Virus record (IMG/VR): IMGVR_UViG_3300036944_001324
Coordinates: 1 to 64,000 of that record
Source: a virus
Reading direction: 5' to 3' (one strand)
Length of the DNA: 64,000 nt
The notes beneath the pieces were generated by a model. That model was not told the DNA's origin, did not search any database, and saw only the letters and a program-made list of their open reading frames with translations. Both the position numbers and the translations under genes were made by a program. Each line of letters opens with the position of its first letter. The first letter of the stretch is position 1. Shown here in pieces: positions 16,239-25,572 of this stretch.

Positions 16239-18959
16239 TTAATTCATGTCAGGGAACGAGAGGTCAATGCCTCCAAGGTCATCCCCACTTCCACCGCCGA
16301 GATCCCCACCGCCGTCGCCGGTAGACGTGTCAGACCCATCGGAGTCAGACGAGGTTGAACTATCACTACTTCCACCCATACCGGACTCTTCTGATTTCAG
16401 AGCGTTGATTTCAGTGTCAGTAGCTGCAGCAACGGGCGTTGTCTTTTCCAAAATACCCAAGATGCTCTTGGCCACCAGCTCGGTGTGTTGCGAGATGTCT
16501 GCCTTGATGTCAAATGCTGGTCGGCCTTCTTCACCAATCGTGATCATTTCAAACAACTCAGGCGTGATGCCGTTAGCCGACAACCACCGGCGCATGTAAG
16601 ATGCCTTGGTAGCACCTTTGAGTGCGTCCAGACGCTGGGCCGCAGCTTCACCGATGATGGATGCGTCCAGGGTGTCTGTAGAGATGAAGTAGTTGATGAC
16701 CTTGTCGTACAGCTGTTCGTGGGTATCAACTGCTTCCAGTTGAACCTGCATGGATTTCACGTCAGGTTTAGCGAGGCTCGCTGTGAAGTTCGACAAGAAC
16801 TCCATGGTCAGCATGTGAATGAGCAACGGCACATTGTCCTTGAGAGTTTGAATCTCTTCGGGCAAGTTATCTTGCTCTGTAATCAACTTGATGTTTTCCT
16901 CGATCACCTTCTTGATTTCAATCACGAAGGTACCATCAGAAGAAACCAGCTGACGGCTGAATTGCGTGATGAGAGGTTCGAACTTATCCTGGATAGTCCG
17001 AATGCGCTTGGCAAGAAGCAAGTGCGAAGAAGCAGAGATGGATGCGAACTCAGGACGAGCTGCATCATCAATGAGTTCAGGAGGAACACCTACGCCACCG
17101 AGAATACGCTTGCGCAGATCTTCATCGAGTGTTTCATCGAACGGTTGGTGTGTAGTGTTGGATTCGCTGAAGTCTACCTTGGTATCTGGCAGACCTGGGT
17201 TACCACTCGTGCGAAACTCCAGACCCATGGTCTGGACCTGGTTGAGAACGTCCGAAGGGTTGAGCGAACTCGCAGGGGAGATGTGTTGTGTGGCACGAAC
17301 CACTTCCGCGATCACCTGGTCACGGGTTGCTTGTGGATCTGGATCGTCTTCATCGATAGTCACATCGACGATGCGCCGACCAATTGCGTTCTTCACGGCA
17401 CCCATCACCCGAACGAACAGAATCTGAGCACGCATGGCGCCAAGAATACGGGTATCGTCCAACAGGCTCTTACCAGTACCGTCGTCGTTGTACTGGTACG
17501 CGAAATACGTCATCATCTCACGAGGAATGAACAACACCTGCGTGTTTTGTTTTGACAATGTCCGCGCCAGCATCAGGCGGTAGATTTCCTGATTGCTAGA
17601 GATGGTCACTTCGTTACCGAATACGCCGTTGCGCAAACGAGCCAGTAGATCAGCTTCTACCAAGTCCGCGTAAATACGCGAAGCCTGAGCGAACGTCACA
17701 TCGTCGCAACTACCGCCAAAAGCCTGGCTGGCTTTTTGCAACAAGAAGCTACTCATGTCGCCATTGGTCCCGCTGCCTGCGTTTTTACCAAAGTTACGCA
17801 TGCTGTCAAAATGGCTCTTGTGGTTCTTGCGGGATAATGGATTACCCTCGCTATCCAAGACCACGTAGTAACCCACGGGGTCTTCAGGACGACCAGGCGG
17901 GAAAGCAGGAATGACGCTTTCACTGGGTAGATGCAGGATCAATGGCTCGCCCACGGTGTAGCGCTTGATCTCGTTGCCAGTCTTTACCTTGACCAGCGGT
18001 ACATGTTTGCGACGGGTGTTGCGATAGAGCAATGAAGTCAACTCGCGATCGTTCATCTTCTTATTCATCAACCCGGGCGTCTGGTTTTTGGAAGACTCGA
18101 AGTTCTCCAAACCAAACCGCTTACCGTTCAACGTGATCTGAAGTTCTTCCCGCTGACGATCGATGATCTTGGGAAGTTTCAGTGCGTCTGGATTATCGGT
18201 AACCGTAAGACCGGGTACTTCAATCCCAACTGCCTCGTTGACAAACACAACCTTGCTAGGAGTCTGAAGCTTCGCATCGAAGCGCTCAGAAGCAACGAAG
18301 TTCTCTACGGAGAAGTTAACCGACTCCCCAGGTTTTTGCAAGCCCTTACCCAGATACCCAACGGGCTTGAACCGACCGTTAGGCTCCATGTGGGCACTGA
18401 GACTTTCTCGCGAGATGGAAGTGTCCCCGTTAATCAGGTCATCCACTGAGCTTTCAGGGATAACAGCCACGGCGTAAGAGCCAGATCCAAACAAAGCCTG
18501 CTTGAATACTTCCGGCATCTTGCCAAGAAGGTTGTACTTCTCAGACAGGTACGCTTTGACCATCGGGATCAGCGTAGCTTGCAATGGCTGGACGTGCAGA
18601 CCATCGTTAATTCCGAAGGACAGCTCTTCCGTGAACATGTCGTTGGGTGACATGATGGATGCGACCATAATTTCGCATGCCAGCTTCAGCTCGGGAAAGA
18701 GCTGCATTTGTGTTTCGGCGTCTGAATCCTTTTGAGAAACACTGGCCGAAATGTTCTGCAGCTCGGCCTGCAAAGGCACCTCTGGTGTGCGACGACCTTT
18801 GCTGTCGTGCATCGGTGGTCGCACCGCAGACTGCAGCTTTGTTATCTGCGCAACCAGACCTGGATTGGTGCGTGTCAAACTGAGTATGGCAGACTGCTCA
18901 CTCGATTGACGCGCCTGCACCAGATAACTCGCTGGCGACTTGTCATTTGTTGGACTCAT
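16239..18959 (-). CDS. Portal-like protein
   Basis: 906 residues, in the size range of portal proteins of phiKZ-type and other jumbo phages. The N-terminal ~70 residues are basic and polar. The next segment (about 85-160: ELKLACEIMVASIMSP.., LIPMVKAYLSEKYNL) matches the helical wing of large myovirus portals from memory. The central part contains RRIVDVTID and VPPELIDDAARPE-like blocks typical of portal clip/stem regions. The C-terminus (about 855-906) is a low-complexity Ser/Asp/Gly tail. It would form the dodecameric ring at the DNA-entry vertex. It stands alone on the minus strand, with a hairpin upstream (18993-19021) whose minus strand reads TTTTTATG. No database comparison was possible, so the call rests on size, pattern and context. 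Confidence 0.7.
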   Translation of the reverse strand: MSPTNDKSPASYLVQARQSSEQSAILSLTRTNPGLVAQITKLQSAVRPPMHDSKGRRTPEVPLQAELQNISASVSQKDSDAETQMQLFPELKLACEIMVASIMSPNDMFTEELSFGINDGLHVQPLQATLIPMVKAYLSEKYNLLGKMPEVFKQALFGSGSYAVAVIPESSVDDLINGDTSISRESLSAHMEPNGRFKPVGYLGKGLQKPGESVNFSVENFVASERFDAKLQTPSKVVFVNEAVGIEVPGLTVTDNPDALKLPKIIDRQREELQITLNGKRFGLENFESSKNQTPGLMNKKMNDRELTSLLYRNTRRKHVPLVKVKTGNEIKRYTVGEPLILHLPSESVIPAFPPGRPEDPVGYYVVLDSEGNPLSRKNHKSHFDSMRNFGKNAGSGTNGDMSSFLLQKASQAFGGSCDDVTFAQASRIYADLVEADLLARLRNGVFGNEVTISSNQEIYRLMLARTLSKQNTQVLFIPREMMTYFAYQYNDDGTGKSLLDDTRILGAMRAQILFVRVMGAVKNAIGRRIVDVTIDEDDPDPQATRDQVIAEVVRATQHISPASSLNPSDVLNQVQTMGLEFRTSGNPGLPDTKVDFSESNTTHQPFDETLDEDLRKRILGGVGVPPELIDDAARPEFASISASSHLLLAKRIRTIQDKFEPLITQFSRQLVSSDGTFVIEIKKVIEENIKLITEQDNLPEEIQTLKDNVPLLIHMLTMEFLSNFTASLAKPDVKSMQVQLEAVDTHEQLYDKVINYFISTDTLDASIIGEAAAQRLDALKGATKASYMRRWLSANGITPELFEMITIGEEGRPAFDIKADISQHTELVAKSILGILEKTTPVAAATDTEINALKSEESGMGGSSDSSTSSDSDGSDTSTGDGGGDLGGGSGDDLGGIDLSFPDMN

Positions 18960-18992
18960 CAGTGAAACCTTTTAGAAAATAAACTCGACAGA

Positions 18993-19034
18993 CCTAGCAG
19001 CGAACATAAAAAGTCGCTAGGGCGACCATCTATG
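18993..19034. promoter_or_regulatory. Divergent intergenic hairpin with TTTTTATG (-) and CTATG (+)
   Basis: Between the portal gene (-) and the 1035-residue structural gene (+), CCTA..GCGA and TCGC..TAGG form a stem whose minus strand reads ACTTTTTATGTTCGC toward portal. The plus strand has ATCTATGTTG at 19028-19037 toward the other gene. Both strands thus offer a TATG start-type signal where no terminator is needed. Confidence 0.45.
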
Positions 19035-19096
19035 TTGTTTTTGCAATTCAGTCACCAACACAAGGGACCGTCATTATTCCCATGGAGAATTAGCTC

Positions 19097-22000
19097 GTGA
19101 GCATCAATCACCATAAGCTCTATTTGAACAATGTCTTTGCCTTGGCAGGGACTTTGGTCGTTAAATCAAAGTATTCAGCCGAGCGCATTAATAATCGACT
19201 GATCGCTTTGTACGGAGCGTCGGCGGTTGATAGCAATCAACCGGCTACCTGGAAATACTATTTGAACATCTGCGGGAACTACCATCCCACAGACCCACAG
19301 ATCACAATTCGATCTTTGGACACTTTGCAGTACATTGCGTTCACCAAGACCAACTTGATGACCCACACTGCTACGGCCCGTGCTTATCAGTACGGAAGCC
19401 GGTACTATCGTGAGTTGCTCGCACAGTATCCTGACCACGAAAACCTCATCCTTGGGATTCTCTATCCGGCAACTATGAGTCAGGTGCTCGATGCACCTGA
19501 TTTTTCTGTAGTGGCCTATCCCAGTCATTTGGTAGAGTCCAATGAGGAAAGCCTCATTCGGAACATCAACACGTGGCTTGAAAAGTTCTACCACCGATGG
19601 AACGTCAGTGCGTTTCACCTGACTGATGAGCTCTACGGTGCCTCTCTCTTAGGCGTCATGTACAGCCAGCTGGTCCCGCTGATTCTCAGTCTGCGTCAGC
19701 GCGCTTGCAAAACGCCAGAAGTGCACAGCTACCATGTTCGGCAATACCTTGCCTCCCACGGAATGCTGGATGTCTACCTGTCGCAGATGACCCAAAAGCA
19801 AGCACTGTTCTTTTACCGGAACATCAGCTACATCGAACGCCACAGTGGCAAGGTCTCCACCTTCGAATGGCTGACTGAGAAAGTGCTTACAGACCGCGGT
19901 CTGCCGCTCGTAGAATACGAGATGCGGCATGAGACGACCGACATGCCTGAAGAGCTCACACCCAAAGTGGTGTTCTCGACCAACCCACTCAACCGTATCG
20001 GCTCTAAGAGCACGACCGGTATTTCCACGGCAGCCATCATGGCCAAGGAAATCGCAGTTGCTTCTGGGAACTTCGAACGTATCGCTATTTCCTCTGGACC
20101 GACCGAGCGTAATCTTAAATACTCTCTGCAAGGCAAGGTAAAGACCAAGGTTCTTGAATCCTCACTGGTTCAAAACGCCGACAGCAGCACACAGTCCATT
20201 CAAGAGACCGCCTTGTCTCTGTGGGGTTACATGGCAGCCACCGGCAGGTACGCCATCTACACGCGTGTGAAAAACCCGATCACGGGCGAAGAGCTCACGC
20301 TGTCGATGCTCCAGGCTTACCATTACTTCTTTTACGCGTATTGCATGGTGCATGCCCGGCCACTGCAAACAGTCCCGTTGGTTTACGCACAATTCGTTCC
20401 GCGTATTCCGCCACCCACGCTTTCCGAAGTATTGAACAACGTCGACACTGGTTACGTCTCAGAAGACAAGATCATCGAGCTGATGAGTTTGAACACGACG
20501 CTCTCGTCGTTCGTCAACACCGAGATGTTTAAAGAAGGCTGCCAACAAGTCTTCACCAGTATAAATCAGCAAGCCACGCTGGTCGCGCAAGAAGAGCACT
20601 TCTATTCTCGCGGTCTGATGCACGGCGCTTTTGCCAAGCAGTATTCCGATTACCTGCTGACAACCTCAGAAACAGGCGAGGACATTAAGGCGTACTTCTC
20701 GTCCATAGACATCCCGACAACAGGCTTCTCTGATTTGGAATGGCAGCAGATCTACTTGGATCTGTTCCAGGCATGCACAGGCTTTGATATGCAAGCCGCT
20801 ATCCAAACCTCGGACCTGCAAAAAGCGATGGTTCGCTTGATGACCCAACTGTCATCTTACTCCGTTCAGTTCGTTTCTGAGTTGTCAGGAAGTAGCATCC
20901 GAAGCTTGAACTGGGCAGCCATTCGTCTTGGCGATAACTCTGGAGCTTCTCGAAGCTACTTTGAAATCATCACCAACATGCTTGAAGTCTTCAAGCTCAC
21001 AAGTGATGTTCACATGTACGTTCCGGTGCCAGTGCTACCGACGTCCAACGGCTTTTCTTTCAAGTCACCTAACTACTACCTCGGGATGCTAGAGATCCCA
21101 GTGAATGTTAGCTCTGATTCCAACAATAACAATGCCCGCCACGAGGTCATTATCCACGTTGCTGGTGTTGATCTGGACGATCGTTTCGACGCCAACGCAT
21201 CGACAGAAATCCCAAGCTGGGAAGCTTTCCAGACCATGACGGATGCGGAGATCGCGCAGATCCCGGACATCTACACGTGGGAATGCCGTCAACCACCTAT
21301 CGTGCCGACCAAGATCAACATCAACGATGTTGTTCACAATAGCGCATTGTCCAGCTTTACGAAGCTGACCAAACCTTCAGTAATCTTGCCTTCGTGGAAA
21401 GCTTACTGGGGTCCCAAGAACATGCGTTACTTCTCAGACGAAAACTCAGTGATCGTTCTGGAAGGTATTTGGTATTACGGTGGTCAAAACCAAATCGAAT
21501 CGTTCATGCCGACCATCGGTCGCAGTCTGGTAGAAAGTTTCACGTATGCCGGTGGAACTGACATCAATGTGACGATAGGGTACTACGACTACACTGGTGG
21601 ACCACTGAGGACCATCAACTTCGCACCGGGTTCTACCCCTGGTGATATGGACATCGGTGTTATCGGGCAGCTGCCGCAGGCCATTGAACTTGAATTGACT
21701 AACGGAGTTAACATCTTCGAGTCGATTACGTTCAACAACACCAAGGTCGATTACGCAGACATTGTGATGGTACCGTTCCACAACACGTACCAGTTCCAGT
21801 TCACCTACAAGAGTGACGACCACGACGTCGGAACGCTCAGCAACTTCACCAACGTGCCGGTCCTTGCTTTCTACGAGATGGCACCTCGTCTGGTGCTCGC
21901 GCCGTTCCTGTCGCAGTACCAGTCAGTTGATTTGACGTTCTTCACCGGTGACGTTAACGTCTACCATTTGCTGCCTCTCTATCAGCACTTCATTGCGGAT

Positions 22001-22204
22001 GGCCCATCACTTCAAGGTTGGGGCGCTGTCGATTTGGACGTGACCCAAGTTGATCCAGTACCTGCTAACCAACCACCTGTTGATGAAGGTGTGGTCTTCA
22101 CTACGTCGGGACCAGCTGCTATTGATGGCTTCGTCTTTGCATCGCCTGGCCCTGCCGTGATTGATCTGGACTTTGAAGCAACGATGGCTACTTTGCCACC
22201 GTAA
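19097..22204 (+). CDS. Large virion structural protein
   Basis: 1035 residues starting with GTG at 19097, the first in-frame start; GGAGAATTAGCTC upstream holds a GGAG ribosome-binding site. The N-terminal two thirds are helical and aromatic-rich. The last ~350 residues look beta-rich (many Val, Thr, Asn and Gly), and the extreme C-terminus contains a short tandem repeat (VVFTTSGPAAIDG then FVFASPGPAVIDL, about 1000-1030). It lies between the portal and another structural protein. It is probably a tail or head-associated virion protein; I recognise no named family. Confidence 0.62.
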   Translation: MSINHHKLYLNNVFALAGTLVVKSKYSAERINNRLIALYGASAVDSNQPATWKYYLNICGNYHPTDPQITIRSLDTLQYIAFTKTNLMTHTATARAYQYGSRYYRELLAQYPDHENLILGILYPATMSQVLDAPDFSVVAYPSHLVESNEESLIRNINTWLEKFYHRWNVSAFHLTDELYGASLLGVMYSQLVPLILSLRQRACKTPEVHSYHVRQYLASHGMLDVYLSQMTQKQALFFYRNISYIERHSGKVSTFEWLTEKVLTDRGLPLVEYEMRHETTDMPEELTPKVVFSTNPLNRIGSKSTTGISTAAIMAKEIAVASGNFERIAISSGPTERNLKYSLQGKVKTKVLESSLVQNADSSTQSIQETALSLWGYMAATGRYAIYTRVKNPITGEELTLSMLQAYHYFFYAYCMVHARPLQTVPLVYAQFVPRIPPPTLSEVLNNVDTGYVSEDKIIELMSLNTTLSSFVNTEMFKEGCQQVFTSINQQATLVAQEEHFYSRGLMHGAFAKQYSDYLLTTSETGEDIKAYFSSIDIPTTGFSDLEWQQIYLDLFQACTGFDMQAAIQTSDLQKAMVRLMTQLSSYSVQFVSELSGSSIRSLNWAAIRLGDNSGASRSYFEIITNMLEVFKLTSDVHMYVPVPVLPTSNGFSFKSPNYYLGMLEIPVNVSSDSNNNNARHEVIIHVAGVDLDDRFDANASTEIPSWEAFQTMTDAEIAQIPDIYTWECRQPPIVPTKININDVVHNSALSSFTKLTKPSVILPSWKAYWGPKNMRYFSDENSVIVLEGIWYYGGQNQIESFMPTIGRSLVESFTYAGGTDINVTIGYYDYTGGPLRTINFAPGSTPGDMDIGVIGQLPQAIELELTNGVNIFESITFNNTKVDYADIVMVPFHNTYQFQFTYKSDDHDVGTLSNFTNVPVLAFYEMAPRLVLAPFLSQYQSVDLTFFTGDVNVYHLLPLYQHFIADGPSLQGWGAVDLDVTQVDPVPANQPPVDEGVVFTTSGPAAIDGFVFASPGPAVIDLDFEATMATLPP

Positions 22205-22225
22205 AAAACAACACTCACTATTCGA

Positions 22226-22345
22226 ACAGGTGAAAATCCTGTAGCTAAATCGCACGCTCCTTAATCTTCGCCAGAAAGAGGGGTGTGCGTTATCGGTTTC
22301 ATCAACTCTTTTTCAAGAAAGGCGACATCCGTTAAAATACGGATG
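22226..22345 (+). promoter_or_regulatory. Intergenic leader with perfect small hairpin
   Basis: The 160-nt gap before the 22365 gene contains a weak ACAGG/CCTGT stem (22226-22242) and a perfect 7-bp palindrome CATCCGT-taaaa-ACGGATG (22326-22345) about 20 nt upstream of the start codon. No TTTATGCCGT copy is present. It could be an mRNA leader stem or an operator. Confidence 0.35.
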
Positions 22346-22364
22346 GTCCTTTACAGAAACAATC

Positions 22365-23210
22365 ATGGAAATTTTTCGTCGAACACTCTACGGTGGTGGG
22401 GCGCAAGTCGCGCAGCTTCTGCAGATCCCTCTGCCAATTTTGGTGAACTCCACACTCAACGAACGCCTGGGCATTCAGCAGGCTGCAACGTTGGGTCCTA
22501 CCGAACGTCCGGCGTTGCGTTACTTCACGCTCGGCATCGGTGGTCACGGCGCAACCACCGGTGTTGGGAATCTCCCACTCATCCAGTCGCTGCAGCACTC
22601 GTCCAGTCACTCGGGCCACTATCGCCAACTCCCGTTCGTGATGCGTACCGTTGGCAACGACATCACGGCCATCGAACGCGAGCGTTACGCCCTGCGCCGT
22701 ATCGAGACGATTGGCGGCGTTGACTACATCGTCTACTACGCTCGCCGTATCGACACCTCTGGTGCGCAGATCAAGTTCCAACGCCGCACAGTCGTGGGTT
22801 CAGTCACGACCGTTGAAGACTTCGTTCCAAGCGCTGCCGATCTGAACCCAGATCCACCAGACCTCAGCAACGGCGGTGTCAACACCACCGACGGCGTCTT
22901 CCTGATTGCCAGTTGCAAACTGGAAATCGTTCTGGACAGTTTCGACATCACTGAAATCCTGAACGCCGCCATCATCCTGTACAACTCCGAAGACTACGCC
23001 TTCGTCTCGGAAATCGGCCTGGTGACTGGCGTTGACCGTATGGTCCCGACCAATGACGGTGCAGGCGGCAGCTTCTCGTTCAACGAAGCGGTGTGCGCTC
23101 AGATCTTCACCCATGTGAACGCAATGCAGCCTCTCAAGAGTCAGCGTGACGGTCTCACCCTGACCTATGACGTAGGCACCAACGAGCCTTTGTTCGCTCT
23201 TCAGCCGTAA
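22365..23210 (+). CDS. Virion structural protein
   Basis: 281 residues, beta-rich with a Gly/Thr-rich middle, a Pro/Asp loop (LNPDPPDLSN) and a well-ordered C-terminal half. No signal peptide or membrane segment. It lies downstream of the 1035-residue virion gene and is followed by a strong hairpin, so it is a monocistronic unit. The composition (few Cys, high Thr/Ile/Val, C-terminal beta segments) fits a tail or head surface protein. No family recognised; the structural call is by context. Confidence 0.6.
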   Translation: MEIFRRTLYGGGAQVAQLLQIPLPILVNSTLNERLGIQQAATLGPTERPALRYFTLGIGGHGATTGVGNLPLIQSLQHSSSHSGHYRQLPFVMRTVGNDITAIERERYALRRIETIGGVDYIVYYARRIDTSGAQIKFQRRTVVGSVTTVEDFVPSAADLNPDPPDLSNGGVNTTDGVFLIASCKLEIVLDSFDITEILNAAIILYNSEDYAFVSEIGLVTGVDRMVPTNDGAGGSFSFNEAVCAQIFTHVNAMQPLKSQRDGLTLTYDVGTNEPLFALQP

Positions 23211-23211
23211 A

Positions 23212-23358
23212 CATCGGGATTAGGTACTTTTTATAAGAGTACCCTACATCCGATGGTGACTCGCGTCAAGGGTCTCGATCCCTCGCCACCAACAGTTACC
23301 TACCGTCCTTGACATCCCACAAGTGGAATCTTGGTGCGGTAGGTGACTGCCTTTATGC
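23212..23358 (+). ncRNA. Three-hairpin intergenic RNA region
   Basis: Between 23210 and 23378 three stems follow one another: CATCGG..TAGGTACT / AGTACCCTA..CCGATG (23212-23255), GGTG..AGGG / CCCT..CACC (23254-23291), and GTTACCTACCG / CGGTAGGTGAC (23295-23347), the last followed by CCTTTATGCCGT. The first is probably the terminator of the structural gene and the last the usual punctuation element. The middle part is unusually structured. A tRNA was considered and rejected. Confidence 0.4.
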
Positions 23359-23377
23359 CGTTTTGATTAATCCGTTT

Positions 23378-24001
23378 ATGTTACAGCTCGCCCAAGAGGG
23401 ACCCGATCATTTCTTTATTGTTGGTATCGACCCAGGCTCTACCACAATGGGGGTAGCTGCATTAGCGGTTCGTATCAGCGATCTTGAACTTCTGCGCATC
23501 GATTCATTCACGATCGATGCCAATAAACCATGTGGCGGTAAACCATACCCGTCCTCCCTGGAAGAAACCTACCCAGCCCGTTCTGTTCGCATGCTGGAAA
23601 TATCAAGGCGTCTTGCCAACACCTTTGATTACTACACACCTCTACAGATAGCGTGTGAAACCCCATTCTACAATCCTCGCAATCCCAACGCCTATGGTGT
23701 TTTGGTGGAGGTTGTTAAAACAGTAGAAAACGCAGTGCGTGATTGGAATCCATGGAGACCTCTGTACCGCATTGAATCAACTGCTGCTAAAAAGTCTGTT
23801 TCCCCAACTGACGAGGATGAACGCAAGCGCCTTCGCCTCATCAAAGACAGCAAAGAACGCATCAAAGAAACAGTTCGTATCTTTCCACCTTTGCAATTCC
23901 TTGACCTGAGCAAAATGTCAGAACACGAAATCGACGCAGTTGTTGTCGGTTACTGTCAATTGCTCAGACTGAGGAATCGTGATTTCACGGTCAGTCCATA
24001 A
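23378..24001 (+). CDS. RuvC-like Holliday junction resolvase
   Basis: 207 residues from ATG 23378; a TTG at 23309 would run through the hairpin and is rejected. RNase H-fold endonuclease: FIVGIDPGSTTMGVA gives the first metal-binding Asp (D18) in the DPGxxxxG loop. The second acidic residue is E94 (IACETPF). SEHEIDAVVVGY provides D186 of the C-terminal helix, the usual H/E-x-x-D arrangement. It would resolve branched replication intermediates before packaging. The start codon lies in TTTATG, within 26 nt of the punctuation element's TTTATGCCGT, so the leader is very short. Confidence 0.85.
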   Translation: MLQLAQEGPDHFFIVGIDPGSTTMGVAALAVRISDLELLRIDSFTIDANKPCGGKPYPSSLEETYPARSVRMLEISRRLANTFDYYTPLQIACETPFYNPRNPNAYGVLVEVVKTVENAVRDWNPWRPLYRIESTAAKKSVSPTDEDERKRLRLIKDSKERIKETVRIFPPLQFLDLSKMSEHEIDAVVVGYCQLLRLRNRDFTVSP

Positions 24002-24019
24002 TTAGCATTCGAGATCAAC

Positions 24020-24598
24020 ATGTCCGATACCAACGTATTCACCTCGTATATCCTCAAACTGGCCAAAGAGAACTTGGCCAAGCTCGTGTTTTATGTCATC
24101 GCTGCCATCCTCGCCATTTCGTTTCTGAAGTGGTTGATCTTTGGTGGTTTCAGTATCTTGTTCTCTGGCTTCTTCAAGCTCATCGGCTTGGGCGGTCATG
24201 ACGACAAGGACACCATCCAAGAACAAGGTGTCGCCATTGTTCAGCTTGAACAGGCTAACAATACAAACACTACAACCATTGACACGCTTAAGCAGTCCAA
24301 CGAGATTGCTCAAGAATCCCTGCAAAATCATTACGAAAGCCAAGCCAAGACCACGGCAGCATTCAATGAAGTACGCAACAAGGGCCAGAAGGCCTTTAAT
24401 GAGGCCAACAAGGGCTCTAAAACAAAGAAGCCAGGGGGTAGTGGCACCTCTACCGATAAAACGCCTTCTGAAGCTGTAGACGAACCCAGTCCGTTGGACG
24501 ACTCACAGTCACCCGAGAGCTTGCAGCTTGCTGCGGCTCAATACACCATGCTCACTGAGGCATATTGCCTCGCATCTCCGGGCACTTGCGCTAACTGA
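24020..24598 (+). CDS. Inner-membrane protein, candidate inner spanin
   Basis: 192 residues. The N-terminal ~55 residues contain one long or two adjacent hydrophobic segments (YVIAAILAISFLKWLIF and GFSILFSGFFKLIGL). Then comes a polar coiled-coil-like stretch (about 70-130, with LEQANN and LKQSNEIAQESL) and a low-complexity Lys/Gly/Ser/Pro tail ending in two Cys. It directly precedes a lipoprotein of the outer-spanin type, and inner spanins have an N-terminal membrane anchor followed by a periplasmic coiled coil. It starts 18 nt after the resolvase gene. The spanin role is inferred from topology and neighbour. Confidence 0.55.
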   Translation: MSDTNVFTSYILKLAKENLAKLVFYVIAAILAISFLKWLIFGGFSILFSGFFKLIGLGGHDDKDTIQEQGVAIVQLEQANNTNTTTIDTLKQSNEIAQESLQNHYESQAKTTAAFNEVRNKGQKAFNEANKGSKTKKPGGSGTSTDKTPSEAVDEPSPLDDSQSPESLQLAAAQYTMLTEAYCLASPGTCAN

Positions 24599-24641
24599 CG
24601 CAGTGCATCATTTCTCCAATCCTCTTTAAGGAACATTTTTC

Positions 24642-24983
24642 ATGAAGTCTATCTACCGAACCTTCCTTCTGTTGGTGATGATGGTTGTGACTGCTGCCCT
24701 CGTCGGCTGCGGGACACGCGAGCGTATTGTCACCGCCAAAGAAACCACCACCACGGTGCTCAGTGCACCGAAGAAGTACACCACCAACACGGTGGTTCCG
24801 TCCCCACCGTTCACAAAGCTCCAGTACGACTCCGGAACGTGGCCGCAGCGAGCCCAGTACAACGCCGATCTGAACGTCTTGTTGTATGGAGCCATCGGCC
24901 AGTGCAACGCCGACAAGGCCTCCTTGCGTGACTGGGAGATCAAAGAAAAAGCCAATATCGAGAAAGCGAATAAGGCAAAGTAA
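24642..24983 (+). CDS. Outer-membrane lipoprotein, o-spanin (Rz1-like)
   Basis: 113 residues with a classic lipoprotein signal: basic start MKSIYR, hydrophobic core and lipobox LVGC with the lipidated Cys near residue 23. The mature part is Thr/Pro-rich, followed by AIGQCNADKASLRDW, a motif I recall from Rz1/o-spanin-type proteins of many phages, then a Lys-rich helix. An o-spanin bridges to the inner spanin and fuses inner and outer membranes at lysis. Ribosome-binding TTAAGGA lies upstream. It implies a Gram-negative host. Its stop codon overlaps the next start (TAATGA). Confidence 0.75.
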   Translation: MKSIYRTFLLLVMMVVTAALVGCGTRERIVTAKETTTTVLSAPKKYTTNTVVPSPPFTKLQYDSGTWPQRAQYNADLNVLLYGAIGQCNADKASLRDWEIKEKANIEKANKAK

Positions 24984-25567
24984 TGACCAACCCGGCCCTC
25001 GAACTGGCGCGACAACGCGCTCAAGAAGACGCACAGCAAGGCGTTACGACGAACTCCATCCGCATGCCTGGCGGCGTTCGTCAATCCCCCACTGACTGGG
25101 GCGCCCTGCGTGGTCCTTCTGACCCCAACGCTGACGGAGGTATCTCCGTTGTTTCTCTCCCGTCAATCGCGGGTTACGAAATCGACGATGGTGGTCTTGG
25201 CGCTGAAGTGCATCCCGGCGACCAGCCCTACAAACAACTCCTTGCCAAACCTCGTGACGAGTTGACGCAAGAAGAACGTGACCTGGTGTATGACAAGCTC
25301 GTTGAAAAAGAACGTGCCTGGCAGGCCCAGCGCGACGCTATCGCGCTTGAGCATGACAAGTTCAACCTGCACAAAAGCAAGAGCACTTTCGATCTGGTGA
25401 AGAAGTTCGCCATTGGGTTCGGCGTTCTGGCCGCTGCTGGTTTCACTTCCCTCATCGGCCTTCTGGTTTGGGTCTCCGTCAAAAAGACGGATTTCACCGA
25501 TACCAGTGTGATCACTTCGATCCTGAACACTTTCAGCGCATTCTTCAACACCTTGGCCAGCATGTGA
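24983..25567 (+). CDS. Membrane protein in lysis cluster, holin candidate
   Basis: 194 residues, start overlapping the o-spanin stop. The N-terminal 130 residues are polar and charged, with a heptad-like helical stretch (TQEERDLVYDKLVEKERAW). The C-terminal part has one clear membrane segment (IGFGVLAAAGFTSLIGLLVW, about 145-165) and a hydrophobic end (SILNTFSAFFNTL). Its position in a spanin operon suggests a lysis role such as a pinholin- or holin-like protein. A structural membrane protein is an alternative. Confidence 0.55.
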   Translation: MTNPALELARQRAQEDAQQGVTTNSIRMPGGVRQSPTDWGALRGPSDPNADGGISVVSLPSIAGYEIDDGGLGAEVHPGDQPYKQLLAKPRDELTQEERDLVYDKLVEKERAWQAQRDAIALEHDKFNLHKSKSTFDLVKKFAIGFGVLAAAGFTSLIGLLVWVSVKKTDFTDTSVITSILNTFSAFFNTLASM

Positions 25568-25572
25568 CGATT

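Noticed and set aside
23213-23291. tRNA-like segment ending in GCCACCA
   Set aside because: A T-arm-like GGGTCTCGATCCC and CCA end are present, but no 7-bp acceptor partner or anticodon arm could be built; it is better explained by stacked hairpins.
23309-23377. TTG-initiated extension of the RuvC-like gene
   Set aside because: It would translate the hairpin and the punctuation decamer; the RNase H-fold start follows ATG 23378.
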